From positions 3,844,001-3,908,000 of the forward strand of contig OY769938.1 of the NCBI GenBank assembly GCA_963669295.1: DNA of 64,000 bases. The letters are read 5' to 3'. The stretch's first letter is position 1. Every line of letters begins with the position of its first letter. The stretch is from G963669295 sp963669295 (GTDB taxonomy: Bacteria; Bacteroidota; Bacteroidia; Flavobacteriales_D; CALLUQ01). The notes beneath the pieces are model-generated. The model saw only the letters and a list, made by a program, of their open reading frames with translations. It was not told the DNA's origin and made no database searches. A program made the position numbers and the translations under genes. This document shows, piece by piece, positions 51,085-60,651 of this stretch.

Positions 51085-52626
51085 TTACTCTACCCACTTA
51101 AAGATATCTGCTTTGGTAAGAGGACGGTGGTGAAATTCCCAATGAAACCCTTTTAAGAATTGTTCTTCTTGAGCTACTTCATCTTCAGGGTGTAGGATGC
51201 CTGAAGGTTGTGTGATAAAAGAGATTCCTTTCAATTCATTGTCTTCTAAGTGAATATACAAGTCGCTGCATTCGGCTTTATAGATGCCTATTTTTTCCTT
51301 TTCACCGGTGTCCTTCTCATCCACAGGGTGGTAGATGGTTTCACCATTGCCTTCGACATGAATTTTTACCAAATCGTTGTCTTTAAAATATCCAGTAATC
51401 TTTTTGCCTTTAATTTGGTTGTAGCTTAACGAATCTTCTTCTGAAATCATGAACGCAGAATTGTACATGATCAACTGATTAATTTTCCCTTCATGAGCCA
51501 CAATTTCAATGAATTCACCGTCCAATTGATTTTCTTCCGACCAAAGCACAGGAGTATGGTACATGCGTAAGGTAGAGTCGGACTCCGAATACACCAACGA
51601 ATCACATTTTCCTTGCATGTCGTGGCGGTAGAATTTTACTCTGTAGTAGGCATGCACTACTTGATCACCAGTAGTGGTGTCTACTGTAATCTTTAAAGTA
51701 TCAGAGTGTAGAAAGAGGGAGTCTTCTTTATAAATCTGTGTGAGCATAGCCTCTTTGGTAATGATGGATAAGTCGCGCTGCTCGTAATGAATGGCGTAAT
51801 GCCCGTTCACCAAAAAGTCATTAACCGTATCGGTAATGGTAATGTTATCAAATACTTCTCCAATGCCTTTGTTGCGATCGTAATACATACTATCGCCTTC
51901 CAGCTTTTGGTGCTCTTCTGTAATGATATAAGCGTTTTCTTCGAAAGAAGAAACATTGTTTTTAGTATCGTACCAACCATTTTCACAATAAATCAAATTG
52001 TCTTTAGAGCGAATTAGCGTTGGACCAAAAAACCATGATACTTCTGAAACGGTGTTATAATGCAAGGTATCACAGTACATATCGTATTCAGGGTTGTGTA
52101 ATACAACACTGTCTTTAAAATGCAGGGTTTTTGATTCACTGTGATAATATCCTTCTTTACTGGTGAGTTTGTTTTGATTTTGTTGACTAATGATGGTACC
52201 ACCATTAAAATAACTGCCAATACTGGTTTTTAAATCATAGTTCATGATATTGGTAGTGAGCTGCATGTCCTTATCAATCATGCGTATGTTCTGCCGTAAC
52301 CTGGCAGTTTTGTCTCCAGCATCATAGCGCAAGGAATCACCATACAAGTGTACTGTGTCTCCCTGGTTGATATGTACACGACCAAATGCTTCTACACTTT
52401 TATCGTTGTTGTAGAGGTAGGCGCTGTCGCATGACATCAATGCTCCATCATGCTCAAAAATGACACTACCAATAAGGCGTTGTGCGTTGATGCCAAGTGA
52501 TTCGTCATACTCCCAGCTTTCTACCTGTTTTACGATAATTTTTTTGGTTTTTTGCCCCCACGATGAAAGAGGTACCAATAGGGTACTTAATACCATTACC
52601 AACGATATGAGGGCTTTGTAGTTCAT
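51085..52626 (-). CDS. OstA-like/LptA-related secreted protein
   Basis: 513 residues from the ATG at 52626 (a TTG-like extension to 52644 is unlikely). After the signal peptide, repeated OstA-type beta-strand units run for most of the length, e.g. SVIFEHDGALMSCDSAYLY and GDSLRYDAGDKTARLRQNI. These resemble the LptA bridge that carries LPS through the periplasm. It is much longer than LptA (about 180 residues), a Bacteroidota trait. It lies downstream of purA (34 bp) in the fur-STAS-purA run, and 2 bp from the convergent T9SS cargo gene. Confidence 0.86.
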   Translation of the reverse strand: MNYKALISLVMVLSTLLVPLSSWGQKTKKIIVKQVESWEYDESLGINAQRLIGSVIFEHDGALMSCDSAYLYNNDKSVEAFGRVHINQGDTVHLYGDSLRYDAGDKTARLRQNIRMIDKDMQLTTNIMNYDLKTSIGSYFNGGTIISQQNQNKLTSKEGYYHSESKTLHFKDSVVLHNPEYDMYCDTLHYNTVSEVSWFFGPTLIRSKDNLIYCENGWYDTKNNVSSFEENAYIITEEHQKLEGDSMYYDRNKGIGEVFDNITITDTVNDFLVNGHYAIHYEQRDLSIITKEAMLTQIYKEDSLFLHSDTLKITVDTTTGDQVVHAYYRVKFYRHDMQGKCDSLVYSESDSTLRMYHTPVLWSEENQLDGEFIEIVAHEGKINQLIMYNSAFMISEEDSLSYNQIKGKKITGYFKDNDLVKIHVEGNGETIYHPVDEKDTGEKEKIGIYKAECSDLYIHLEDNELKGISFITQPSGILHPEDEVAQEEQFLKGFHWEFHHRPLTKADIFKWVE

Positions 52627-52660
52627 GCCACTCCCTAATAACAAGAATTAGGCCGGTTTA

Positions 52661-53947
52661 TTATGCTAACACCTTATCGCGCAGTAGGGTTTGAGTTCTG
52701 TCTGGTCCTACTGAAATAATACTGATGGGCACTTCCAATTCTTTTTCGAGGTATTCGATGTAGTTGACCAATGCTTCAGGTAGTTCATCAATTGAAGTAA
52801 GGCCTGTAAGATCTTTATTCCACCCTGATAGTTCTTTATAAACTGGCTTAACCAATTCAGGAGCAATGTCGTATGGGAAGTAATCAATGTGTTCACCTCC
52901 TTCAATTTCGTAATGCGTACATACTTTGATAGTGGAAAAGCCACTAAGTACATCGGCCTTAGTCATGGTGAGCTGCGTAACGCCATTGATCATAATAGCA
53001 TATTTTAATGCTGGTAAATCAATCCACCCGCAGCGGCGTGGGCGGCCAGTAGTAGCACCAAACTCATTGCCAATCTTTCTAAGTTCTTCACCGTCTTCAT
53101 CGAACAACTCAGTAGGGAAGGGGCCACTACCAACACGGGTACAATAGGCCTTAAAAATGCCAATTACCTCACCAATATTCCCCGGAGCAACACCCAAACC
53201 GGTACATGCTCCTGCACATACAGTATTGGAAGAAGTTACAAATGGATAGGAGCCAAAGTCAATGTCCAGTAAACTACCTTGTGCTCCTTCGGCCAAAACG
53301 GGGGTATCGGATTTCAAACAGCCATTTACGTGGTGTTCGCTATCTACTATAGGAAGTGTGCGTAGCAGTTCAATGCCTTCAAACCATTGAGGTTCCAGTT
53401 CTTCCAGGTTGTATTCATATTGAAAGAATGACAAGATGCGGGCATGTTTTTCTACCAATGCACGATACTTTTCTTCAAAGTTATCGGCAAAGATATCACC
53501 AATACGTAACCCGTTTCTTCCCGTTTTATCCATATAAGTGGGGCCTATGCCTTTTAAGGTTGACCCAATTTTTTCTTTGCCTTTTGCTGCTTCCGATGCA
53601 GCATCAAGCAAGCGATGGGTAGGCAAAATAAGGTGTGCCTTACGAGATATCACCAGGTTTTTATGTACATCAACCCCCATGCCTTTCAACGCATCAATTT
53701 CTTTTTTAAAAATTACAGGGTCGATTACAACACCATTGCCTACCAGGTTGATGGTATCTTCATGGAAAATTCCAGAAGGAATGGTGTGAAGTACATGTTT
53801 AATACCATTAAACTCAAGGGTGTGTCCAGCATTAGGACCACCCTGAAATCGAGCAATCAGGTTGTACCTTGGGGTAAGTACATCAACAATTTTTCCTTTT
53901 CCCTCATCGCCCCATTGGAGGCCTAACAATACATCTACCTTGGTCAT
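52661..53947 (-). CDS. purA: adenylosuccinate synthase
   Basis: 428 residues. GTP-dependent ligation of aspartate to IMP in AMP synthesis. The N-terminal loop LLGLQWGDEGKGKIVDVL (about 7-24), the GPNAGHT phosphate-binding loop, the EGAQGSLLDIDFGSYPFV region and C-terminal PVYKELSGW are all typical. The length is that of the family. The gene starts immediately after the STAS gene stop, with no gap. Confidence 0.97.
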   Translation of the reverse strand: MTKVDVLLGLQWGDEGKGKIVDVLTPRYNLIARFQGGPNAGHTLEFNGIKHVLHTIPSGIFHEDTINLVGNGVVIDPVIFKKEIDALKGMGVDVHKNLVISRKAHLILPTHRLLDAASEAAKGKEKIGSTLKGIGPTYMDKTGRNGLRIGDIFADNFEEKYRALVEKHARILSFFQYEYNLEELEPQWFEGIELLRTLPIVDSEHHVNGCLKSDTPVLAEGAQGSLLDIDFGSYPFVTSSNTVCAGACTGLGVAPGNIGEVIGIFKAYCTRVGSGPFPTELFDEDGEELRKIGNEFGATTGRPRRCGWIDLPALKYAIMINGVTQLTMTKADVLSGFSTIKVCTHYEIEGGEHIDYFPYDIAPELVKPVYKELSGWNKDLTGLTSIDELPEALVNYIEYLEKELEVPISIISVGPDRTQTLLRDKVLA

Positions 53948-54310
53948 TTAACTTTCTCCTATGGTTTGATTTAACATTTCAGTAGCAGCTTCTACGCTTT
54001 CAGCTACTGTAAATACAGTGTTAAGTTTTGTAATTACTAGCAATTGTTGAATCCGTTCGTGCACATTGGCTATCACCACTTCGCCACCACCATTACGTGC
54101 CTTGGTTAATATACTCACCAGTGTGTTGAGTCCACTACTGTTCATATATTCCAATTGAGAGAGGTTGATCACAAATTTATTAATGCCATTGCTAATGATG
54201 TATTCTACTTCCTCTACCAACTCAATGGCTTCATCTTTATCCATTAGCCGGCCTTCTAACCCAATGGTTTGAATGCCTTTTTGTAATGAGGTGTTAAAAC
54301 TAAAACTCAT
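53948..54310 (-). CDS. STAS-domain anti-sigma-factor antagonist-like protein
   Basis: 120 residues, single STAS domain (SpoIIAA/RsbV type). The conserved phospho-acceptor serine is in YMNSSGLNTLVSI near 56-68. In such proteins a partner-switch kinase phosphorylates this serine to control binding to an anti-sigma factor or other partner. No RsbW-like kinase or phosphatase gene is present here, so the pathway partner lies elsewhere. It sits between fur (5 bp) and purA (0 bp). Confidence 0.92.
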   Translation of the reverse strand: MSFSFNTSLQKGIQTIGLEGRLMDKDEAIELVEEVEYIISNGINKFVINLSQLEYMNSSGLNTLVSILTKARNGGGEVVIANVHERIQQLLVITKLNTVFTVAESVEAATEMLNQTIGES

Positions 54311-54315
54311 GATGG

Positions 54316-54789
54316 TTAAGCGGTTTTACTGGTTTTTAATGCTTTTGCTTTACAATCGGGGCAAACGCCATAGATGTTAAGCGAGTGGTGCAGGATGTCG
54401 AATTTCATTACCTCTTGCACGGTTGATTTGATGTTTTGAATCCTTGGGTCACAGAATTCAAGAACCTGGTTGCATTCCGTACAAATGATATGATCGTGCT
54501 GTTTGTATTCATGCGAACGTTCGAACTGAGCAATGTTTTTGCCAAATTGATGTTTGCGAACAAGGTTACAGGCCAATAGCAACTCAATGGTATTGTACAG
54601 CGTAGCACGACTTACGCGGTACTTTTTATTTTTCATGTTAATGTAGAGCGATTCTATGTCAAAATGACCACTGTAGTTGTAAATTTCATTTAGTATGGCA
54701 AAGCGCTCCGGAGTTTTTCGATGTTTATTGGCCTCCAGGTAATCAGAAAATATTTGCCTTACTTCTTCCTTAGCTTCAGGACTTGACAT
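54316..54789 (-). CDS. fur: Fur-family metal-dependent transcriptional repressor
   Basis: 157 residues. A winged helix covers residues ~10-90 (YRVSRATLYNTIELLLACNL is the recognition segment). The C-terminal dimer domain has HEYKQHDHIICTEC and a second CxxC (GVCPDCK), the structural zinc-site cysteines. Fur represses iron-uptake genes with ferrous iron; a zinc or peroxide role cannot be ruled out. It heads a leftward unit with the STAS gene. About 105 bp separate it from the relA gene end. Confidence 0.93.
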   Translation of the reverse strand: MSSPEAKEEVRQIFSDYLEANKHRKTPERFAILNEIYNYSGHFDIESLYINMKNKKYRVSRATLYNTIELLLACNLVRKHQFGKNIAQFERSHEYKQHDHIICTECNQVLEFCDPRIQNIKSTVQEVMKFDILHHSLNIYGVCPDCKAKALKTSKTA

Positions 54790-54894
54790 GCTTCCTTATT
54801 AAGAGGCTAAAATTAATAAAATAAATTGCGAATACTGCTACAGAAATTCATTGATTTATCAACACTTTTTAGACGGTGGTGAAAAGCGAAGAAA

Positions 54895-57099
54895 TTAATT
54901 CGTGTCAATGCGCTCTACTTCTAAAACACCCTTTACTTTGCGTAATTTGTTGATAAGCCTTTCCAGGTGATTGGTATCATGCACATAAGCCATTACTTTT
55001 CCTTCAAACATACCGTCGTAGCTTTCAAAACTAATGGAACGCATATTTACATTCAATTCACTTGAAATAATGCCGGTGATATTGTTGACCAATCCAACAT
55101 CATCGATGCCAGTAAATTTAATGCCTGCTAAGAATTCAATCAATTCCTGGTTGGTCCAACGGGCTTTAACAATACGATACCCATAGTTCGACATGAGTTG
55201 AATAGCATTGGGGCAGTTTACCCGGTGTATTTTAATGCCTTCACTTACAGTAATAAAACCAAATACATCGTCTCCCGGAATAGCATTACAACACTGGGCC
55301 AACGTGTAATCGATTTTCTCCATGTTGTCGCCAATGATGAGCATATCACTTTTGCCTCGTACATTAGTAACCAGTTGATCTAGCGAATCTTTTTTCGACT
55401 TTCGAGGAGCCTTTACTTTAAGATTTTTGCCTTTAACAACCAGATTTTTAATTTTCGATAAATCCAGGTTTCCCTTAGCAATGCGGTAATACAACTCAGT
55501 AGCAGAATCGAGCTTGTAAAAAGTGAGCAACTCAGTAATGTTCTCACTGGTGAAGTTGACCTTTAGATGTGAGAACTTACGTTGTAAGATCTCCTTTCCA
55601 TCTGTTGCGATTTTTTTACGCTCCTCTTTAAGAGATGTTTTTATTTTCGATTTGGCTTTTGCGGTAACTACAAAATTAAGCCAATCTTCCTTGGGACGTT
55701 GCTTGTTGGAGGTGATAATCTCTACCTGATCGCCACTTTTTAACTTATGGCTTAAGGGCATTAGCTTATGATTTACCTTAGCACCAATGCATTTTTCACC
55801 TACCTGAGTATGGATATCAAAAGCAAAATCGAGTGCAGTAGAGCTGCTAGGTAAAGTACGAAGATCACCATTGGGAGTAAACACAAAGATTTCTTCCGAA
55901 AACAGATTTAACTTGAAGTCGTCAATGAAATCCAATGCATCGGACTCTGGATTTTCCATTAATTCCCGAATGCTTGACAGCCAAACATCCAGTCCACTTT
56001 CACTTTCCTTGCTCCCATCTTTGTACTTCCAATGAGCAGCATACCCTTTTTCTGCAATTTCATCCATACGACGGGTGCGAATCTGAACTTCTACCCATTT
56101 CCCGGTCGGGCTCATTACTGTAGTATGCAACGATTCATAACCATTGCCTTTCGGAGTTGAAATCCAGTCGCGTAAACGGTCGGGGTTGGGTTGGTAAAAA
56201 TCAGTAACTATAGAATAAACTTTCCAGCAATCTGCTTTTTCATTTTCCGTGTCGGTGTCTACAATGATGCGTATGGCAAATACATCATATACTTCCTCAA
56301 ATGGAATGTTTTTCTTTTGAATCTTATTCCAAATAGAAAAGATGGACTTGGTACGTCCTTTAATTTCAAATTTATAGCCCTGGGCTTCTAACTCTCGCTT
56401 AATGGGAAGACCAAATCGGTGCACAAAGCGATTTCGTACTGCTTGTGTCTTCTTTAATTTGTGCGTAATTTCTTGAAATACACTGGGTTCTTTATATTTC
56501 AATGAAAGATCTTCCAACTCACTTTTTATGGCATACAAGCCCAACCGATGAGCTAACGGTGCATAAAGGTATGAGGTTTCTGAAGCGATTTTTAGTTGCT
56601 TTTCACGCTTCATAGAATCGAGCGTGCGCATGTTGTGCAATCGATCAGATATCTTAATTAAAATAACCCTAACATCATCGGATAGGGTAAGCAGCATCTT
56701 CCTGAAATTTTCTGCCTGAATGGAAGAAGTCTGGTCAAATACCCCCGATATTTTGGTTAATCCATCAATGATACGTCGGTATTTTTCGCCAAACAAAGTT
56801 TCAACGTCTTCCAACGTAATATCGGTATCTTCAACGGTATCGTGCATCAATGCACAAACAATAGAAGTAGTCCCCAACCCAATTTCCTCAGCAGCAATAC
56901 GGGCTACAGCAATGGGGTGGTAGATGTAGGGTTCTCCCGACTTGCGTCGCATGTCTTTGTGGGCATCAAGTGCAACGTTAAAGGCTTTACGAATGAGTGC
57001 GGTGTCCTTTTTATCGCGCGAACGACGAGAAGCCCTTAGTAATCCACGGTAAGCGTTTAGTATTTCTCTTTTCTCCTTCTCAGGGTCTATCTTGGGCAT
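54895..57099 (-). CDS. RelA/SpoT bifunctional (p)ppGpp synthetase/hydrolase
   Basis: 734 residues from the ATG at 57099; the frame could start at a TTG at 57105. Domains in order: HD hydrolase (about 45-200, LMHDTVEDTDITLED), synthetase (about 230-365, GNGYESLHTTVM and AAHWKYK), TGS (about 395-460) and a C-terminal ACT domain (about 655-730). Both catalytic HD residues and synthetase motifs are intact, so it can make and degrade the alarmone. A -7-like TACCTTTG (57170-57177) may belong to its promoter. Confidence 0.95.
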   Translation of the reverse strand: MPKIDPEKEKREILNAYRGLLRASRRSRDKKDTALIRKAFNVALDAHKDMRRKSGEPYIYHPIAVARIAAEEIGLGTTSIVCALMHDTVEDTDITLEDVETLFGEKYRRIIDGLTKISGVFDQTSSIQAENFRKMLLTLSDDVRVILIKISDRLHNMRTLDSMKREKQLKIASETSYLYAPLAHRLGLYAIKSELEDLSLKYKEPSVFQEITHKLKKTQAVRNRFVHRFGLPIKRELEAQGYKFEIKGRTKSIFSIWNKIQKKNIPFEEVYDVFAIRIIVDTDTENEKADCWKVYSIVTDFYQPNPDRLRDWISTPKGNGYESLHTTVMSPTGKWVEVQIRTRRMDEIAEKGYAAHWKYKDGSKESESGLDVWLSSIRELMENPESDALDFIDDFKLNLFSEEIFVFTPNGDLRTLPSSSTALDFAFDIHTQVGEKCIGAKVNHKLMPLSHKLKSGDQVEIITSNKQRPKEDWLNFVVTAKAKSKIKTSLKEERKKIATDGKEILQRKFSHLKVNFTSENITELLTFYKLDSATELYYRIAKGNLDLSKIKNLVVKGKNLKVKAPRKSKKDSLDQLVTNVRGKSDMLIIGDNMEKIDYTLAQCCNAIPGDDVFGFITVSEGIKIHRVNCPNAIQLMSNYGYRIVKARWTNQELIEFLAGIKFTGIDDVGLVNNITGIISSELNVNMRSISFESYDGMFEGKVMAYVHDTNHLERLINKLRKVKGVLEVERIDTN

Positions 57100-57105
57100 A
57101 GGCAA

Positions 57106-57696
57106 TTACTTCCCAACAAAGTTATAAAATAAGCCAATTACTTAGAAGCATATATGAGCAAATTAGATGCAAAGGTAAAGGGTAGCCCCTTGAAACTTCA
57201 GGGGAGAGGGGTTGACGCTTGTAGTTAGAGATGTTGAAACCAACATGCATCGTTCTATTGTTCAAGGGGAATGCATTGACCTGTCATGTATATTCTCATG
57301 GCCTTATGAATGGTGTACTCCTGAAAGTTGAAGTGGTAAGTGTTGAATGTTCAATGGGTGAGCATTGAATTTTAAAGAGGTACCTATTGAATGATGATGC
57401 TAAAGTAGTAAAAGCTTCAGAGGATGATGTTGATGTCAACATGTAGGCCTTCGGTTGTCAACACTTACCCTATCAACGCTGAATGGTAATCTATTGGCGA
57501 TTGATGACTTTTATAACGAGCCTCCAGAGGGATAATCTTTGAAGCAGAAAGGAATGCCGTTCAGGGTTCAACATGTTACTGTTGAACCTTGAATGGGTTT
57601 ACACCATAAGAAATGGGAAAAGTCACTAATCCTCGTGTATCGCTATAAAGCAATACATAGGTTTTAGAGCATAATACAGTTTAACTGGTAGTTGGC
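57106..57696. other. 590-bp intergenic region with short inverted repeats, no gene seen
   Basis: No frame with coding character is present on either strand. It holds many copies of TTGAAT/GTTCAA-like words and a perfect inverted repeat (GGTTCAACA/TGTTGAACC around TGTTAC, 57565-57588). Another is a GTTGATGTCAAC palindrome near 57430. No tRNA, rRNA or ribozyme fold was recognised. It may be a decayed repeat region. Confidence 0.5.
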
Positions 57697-58962
57697 TTAT
57701 TTTGCGGGTAACACTTTAGTGCTTACCTCTCCAAATCCTACACGTACGCCATCTTTTTGAGCATAACCACGCATAATAACGGTGTCGTGATCGTTAATGA
57801 ACTTACGCTCACTACCATCGGGCATAGAAATGGGCTTGGTGCCGCGCCATGCCAGCTCTAACATCGACCCATAGCTATCAGGAGTAGGACCACTAATTGT
57901 GCCAGAAGCCATCATGTCGCCAGCATTAATGTTACAACCGTTAACAGCATGGTGAGCCAATTGCTGGCACATGTTCCAGTACATGTGTTTGTAGTTAGAG
58001 GTACATACCTTATGTGCTTTTCCGGCATTGGGTTGAATAAACACTTCGAGGTTGATGTCAATATTTTTATCGCCCTCATATTCGAGGTAGGGTAGTACCT
58101 TCGGGTCTTGGACTTCGCCTGGCACCTTAAATGGTTCCAACGCATCAAGAGTTACTACCCATGGAGAGATAGAAGAGGCAAAGTTTTTGGCCAAAAACGG
58201 ACCAAGAGGAATGTATTCCCATTTCTGGATATCGCGTGCCGACCAGTCGTTAAAAATGACCATACCAAAGATGTAGTCATCTGCTTCAGCAGTACTAATC
58301 GTATCACCTAATGGTTTCCCTTGATAAGTAATAAAGGCCATCTCCAATTCGAAGTCCAATAATTTACATGGGCCATATACTGGTGGTTGATCTTCATTAG
58401 GCTTTTGTTGTCCTTTAGGGCGATGAATGGCTTCCCCTGATAAGATAATGGAAGAGGCGCGTCCATGATAGCCTACGGGAATATGTTTCCAGTTGGGCAA
58501 CAAGGCATTGTCAGGATCACGAAACATGGTGCCAACATTAGTTGCGTGGTCTTTACTGGAGTAAAAATCAGTATAGTCGCCTACTTTTACAGGCATTTGC
58601 ATGATCACATTGCTCATAGCGTGTAGCACTTGCTCTCTGTTATCAGCACTTAGCTCATTATTTTCTACATTCAATAAGTCTGATACGCGATTTCGTATGT
58701 TTCGAGAGGCTTGTTTACCTCCCATCATCATGTCGTTTAGGTAGTTACTCGAGAACACAGAGGCATCTACGCCAAGGTCATTGAGTAATCCTAATTCGGC
58801 AACAGCGGCCAAATCAAGTACATATTCGCCAATGGCTACTCCTACGCGTGGAGCTAGTGTTTGTGTTTTAAAGATGCCAAAGGGCAGGTTTTGCATCGAG
58901 AAGTCGCTATTGGGGGCTACTGTTACCCAAGATTGTAGTGCAGGGTTATTCGCTTTGATCAT
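57697..58962 (-). CDS. fahA: fumarylacetoacetase
   Basis: 421 residues from the ATG at 58962; the frame extends to 59073 but the added part is not conserved and precedes a -7 element. The FAH N-terminal domain is at about 10-115, the catalytic domain after that (DFYSSKDHATNVG with the active His, metal-site glutamates in CKLLDFELEMAFI, and NDWSARDIQKWEY). It hydrolyses 4-fumarylacetoacetate to fumarate and acetoacetate, the last step of tyrosine degradation. Other tyrosine-catabolism genes are not in the window. Confidence 0.95.
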   Translation of the reverse strand: MIKANNPALQSWVTVAPNSDFSMQNLPFGIFKTQTLAPRVGVAIGEYVLDLAAVAELGLLNDLGVDASVFSSNYLNDMMMGGKQASRNIRNRVSDLLNVENNELSADNREQVLHAMSNVIMQMPVKVGDYTDFYSSKDHATNVGTMFRDPDNALLPNWKHIPVGYHGRASSIILSGEAIHRPKGQQKPNEDQPPVYGPCKLLDFELEMAFITYQGKPLGDTISTAEADDYIFGMVIFNDWSARDIQKWEYIPLGPFLAKNFASSISPWVVTLDALEPFKVPGEVQDPKVLPYLEYEGDKNIDINLEVFIQPNAGKAHKVCTSNYKHMYWNMCQQLAHHAVNGCNINAGDMMASGTISGPTPDSYGSMLELAWRGTKPISMPDGSERKFINDHDTVIMRGYAQKDGVRVGFGEVSTKVLPAK

Positions 58963-58979
58963 ATTCGTAAAATTTTGCT

Positions 58980-58987
58980 CAAAAATA
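58980..58987 (-). promoter_or_regulatory. possible -7 element of fahA
   Basis: TATTTTTG on the minus strand matches TAnnTTTG and lies 18 bp before the ATG at 58962. No TTG at the right spacing. Confidence 0.35.
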
Positions 58988-59076
58988 CATTTATATTTTG
59001 AAGGAAGTAGCGATAGGGTAGATAGTTTTTGTTGGAGGAAATAATCCTTATTTTGCATGCTAACTGCTTGCACTGA

Positions 59077-59697
59077 ATGAAAAAATGGTCACAAATACTT
59101 ACTGCATTAGCCCTGTTTTTTTTACTGGGACACTTTGCGGCTACTATAGTGTACACCAGTCCCAGGGGTACTTTCCCTAAATCATTGCATCAACGAGCAG
59201 ATCAATATATGATTCCATTGTTTCACCAAAACTGGAATTTGTTTGCCCCCGAGCCACCAAAGGTAAGCAGGGCATTGTTCTTTCGTTGCGAAACTGCTGA
59301 AGGGTGGAGCGAGTGGATCAATCCTGCAACAACGTTTATGGAAGGACATTACAGTTATCGAGTAAGTTATCATGGTAAGTTGTTGCAGGCCAATACTAAT
59401 TTGCTTCACTACCTTATGGTAGATTACTACCGGTATTATCTTTTGGCGGAAGAAAAGCAGGAAACAGAACAGGAAAAGGAAGAGTTCATTTTTGAAGCCA
59501 TGGAAAAGTCTAAACAATACAAGGCTATCATACACTACTTGCAACAATACCTAGCCTGGAAGATGCCCGAACAAGAGTGGCAATCCATTGAATTTTATTG
59601 TGAAGTTACCATTCCGCCTCCTTATAAAGAGCGAACCACCGCTTCACCTGAGTTACAACGCATCAAATTTCCGATTTACTCTGCAAGCAATAACTAA
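59077..59697 (+). CDS. DUF5819-like membrane-anchored protein
   Basis: 206 residues, one N-terminal hydrophobic helix (about 7-27), then a soluble part with FHQNWNLFAPEPP near 49-61, the hallmark of DUF5819-like proteins. An acidic helix around 130-150 (EEKQETEQEKEEFIFEAMEK) follows. The family is found next to HTTM-domain genes, as here: the next gene on the same strand is an HTTM-like integral membrane protein. Molecular function is unknown. Confidence 0.82.
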   Translation: MKKWSQILTALALFFLLGHFAATIVYTSPRGTFPKSLHQRADQYMIPLFHQNWNLFAPEPPKVSRALFFRCETAEGWSEWINPATTFMEGHYSYRVSYHGKLLQANTNLLHYLMVDYYRYYLLAEEKQETEQEKEEFIFEAMEKSKQYKAIIHYLQQYLAWKMPEQEWQSIEFYCEVTIPPPYKERTTASPELQRIKFPIYSASNN

Positions 59698-59713
59698 CAT
59701 ATGGCAGCATACT

Positions 59714-60595
59714 GTGGCTTATTTTACTGAGCCACCTAGACATTCTGACACCATCAGGTTGTTTAGAAAACTAATGTACCTATTTGTTTTGTTCAATACC
59801 TTATACCTGTTGCCCATAGCTGCACAAATTTGGGGGCCTGATGCATTGATGCCAGTATGGAGTTACAAGCCTTCTATACTTGGTAAAGGATTGAATTTAC
59901 TATTCATGGACGCAGTGAAACCTTATTTCTGGTGGTTCATTGCGGCTCAATTGGTGTTTTTATTGTTAGGTATATTGGGGCGTTTGCCGCGTATTGCCGC
60001 ATTGGTCATTTACTTTACTACCGCCAACTTGTTGAACAGTGCTTATCCCATGTTTAATGGAGGTATAAACTTGTTGGAAATCTTGTTGTTGTACCTGGTA
60101 TTTATGAATGAAGATACGGGCTTACAACCTACATTGAAAAATACCATTTGGCATACCCTTACCAATACTTTCTTTACCCTTGCTCGCTTACAAATTGCTT
60201 ACCTGTACTTTGTTGCTACAGTTTATAAGTTAGCGGGCAATGCCTGGCTGGATGGTGAAGCACTTTATTATGTGTTGAGTATCGATGAGTTTAGTCATCC
60301 GTGGTTACAGGCAAGTTTGTTAAAGGTAGATTGGTTGTTAGTAATAGGCACTTATCTGGCATTGGCATACCAACTGTTGTTTCCCTTATTAGTGTGGTTC
60401 AATAAAACCCGAAAGCCTTTGCTCATTGTGGGGGTAGTATTCCACCTTTTTATTGCCTTTGGTGTTGGCTTATTTGATTTTGGCATCATCATGATTCTTT
60501 CATACAGTGTTTACTTGTCTAACGATCAAAGCAGGCATTGGTTAAACCGATGGAGTAGGGGAAAACGTATACAAAAGAAAACGACCCCAGAATAG
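59714..60595 (+). CDS. HTTM-like multi-pass membrane protein
   Basis: About 293 residues if the GTG at 59714 is the start; the frame is open back to 59588, overlapping the upstream gene by 110 bp, which is implausible. About eight membrane helices. The layout (YPMFNGGINLLEILLLYLVFMN, ARLQIAYLYFVATVYKLAGNAWLDGEAL) resembles the HTTM domain shared with vitamin K-dependent gamma-carboxylase. A residue pattern Y-x-K-L-x-G-x-x-W near 170 is typical of that family. It works with the DUF5819 product, judging from gene pairing. No substrate known. Confidence 0.8.
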   Translation: MAYFTEPPRHSDTIRLFRKLMYLFVLFNTLYLLPIAAQIWGPDALMPVWSYKPSILGKGLNLLFMDAVKPYFWWFIAAQLVFLLLGILGRLPRIAALVIYFTTANLLNSAYPMFNGGINLLEILLLYLVFMNEDTGLQPTLKNTIWHTLTNTFFTLARLQIAYLYFVATVYKLAGNAWLDGEALYYVLSIDEFSHPWLQASLLKVDWLLVIGTYLALAYQLLFPLLVWFNKTRKPLLIVGVVFHLFIAFGVGLFDFGIIMILSYSVYLSNDQSRHWLNRWSRGKRIQKKTTPE

Positions 60596-60608
60596 TGGGG
60601 TCGTTTGT
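60579..60608 (+). terminator. terminator after the HTTM gene, usable in both directions
   Basis: AAACGACCCCA and TGGGGTCGTTT pair around GAATA; the HTTM stop codon lies within the loop side. It also faces the end of glyA on the other strand. Confidence 0.75.
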
Positions 60609-60651
60609 ATTTCATTTGAAACAACGTTAAAGCTGTTGCTCAACAGATAAA

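Noticed and set aside
59588..59713. Upstream extension of the HTTM gene to 59588
   Set aside because: It would overlap the DUF5819 gene by 110 bp in another frame and adds sequence without membrane-protein character.
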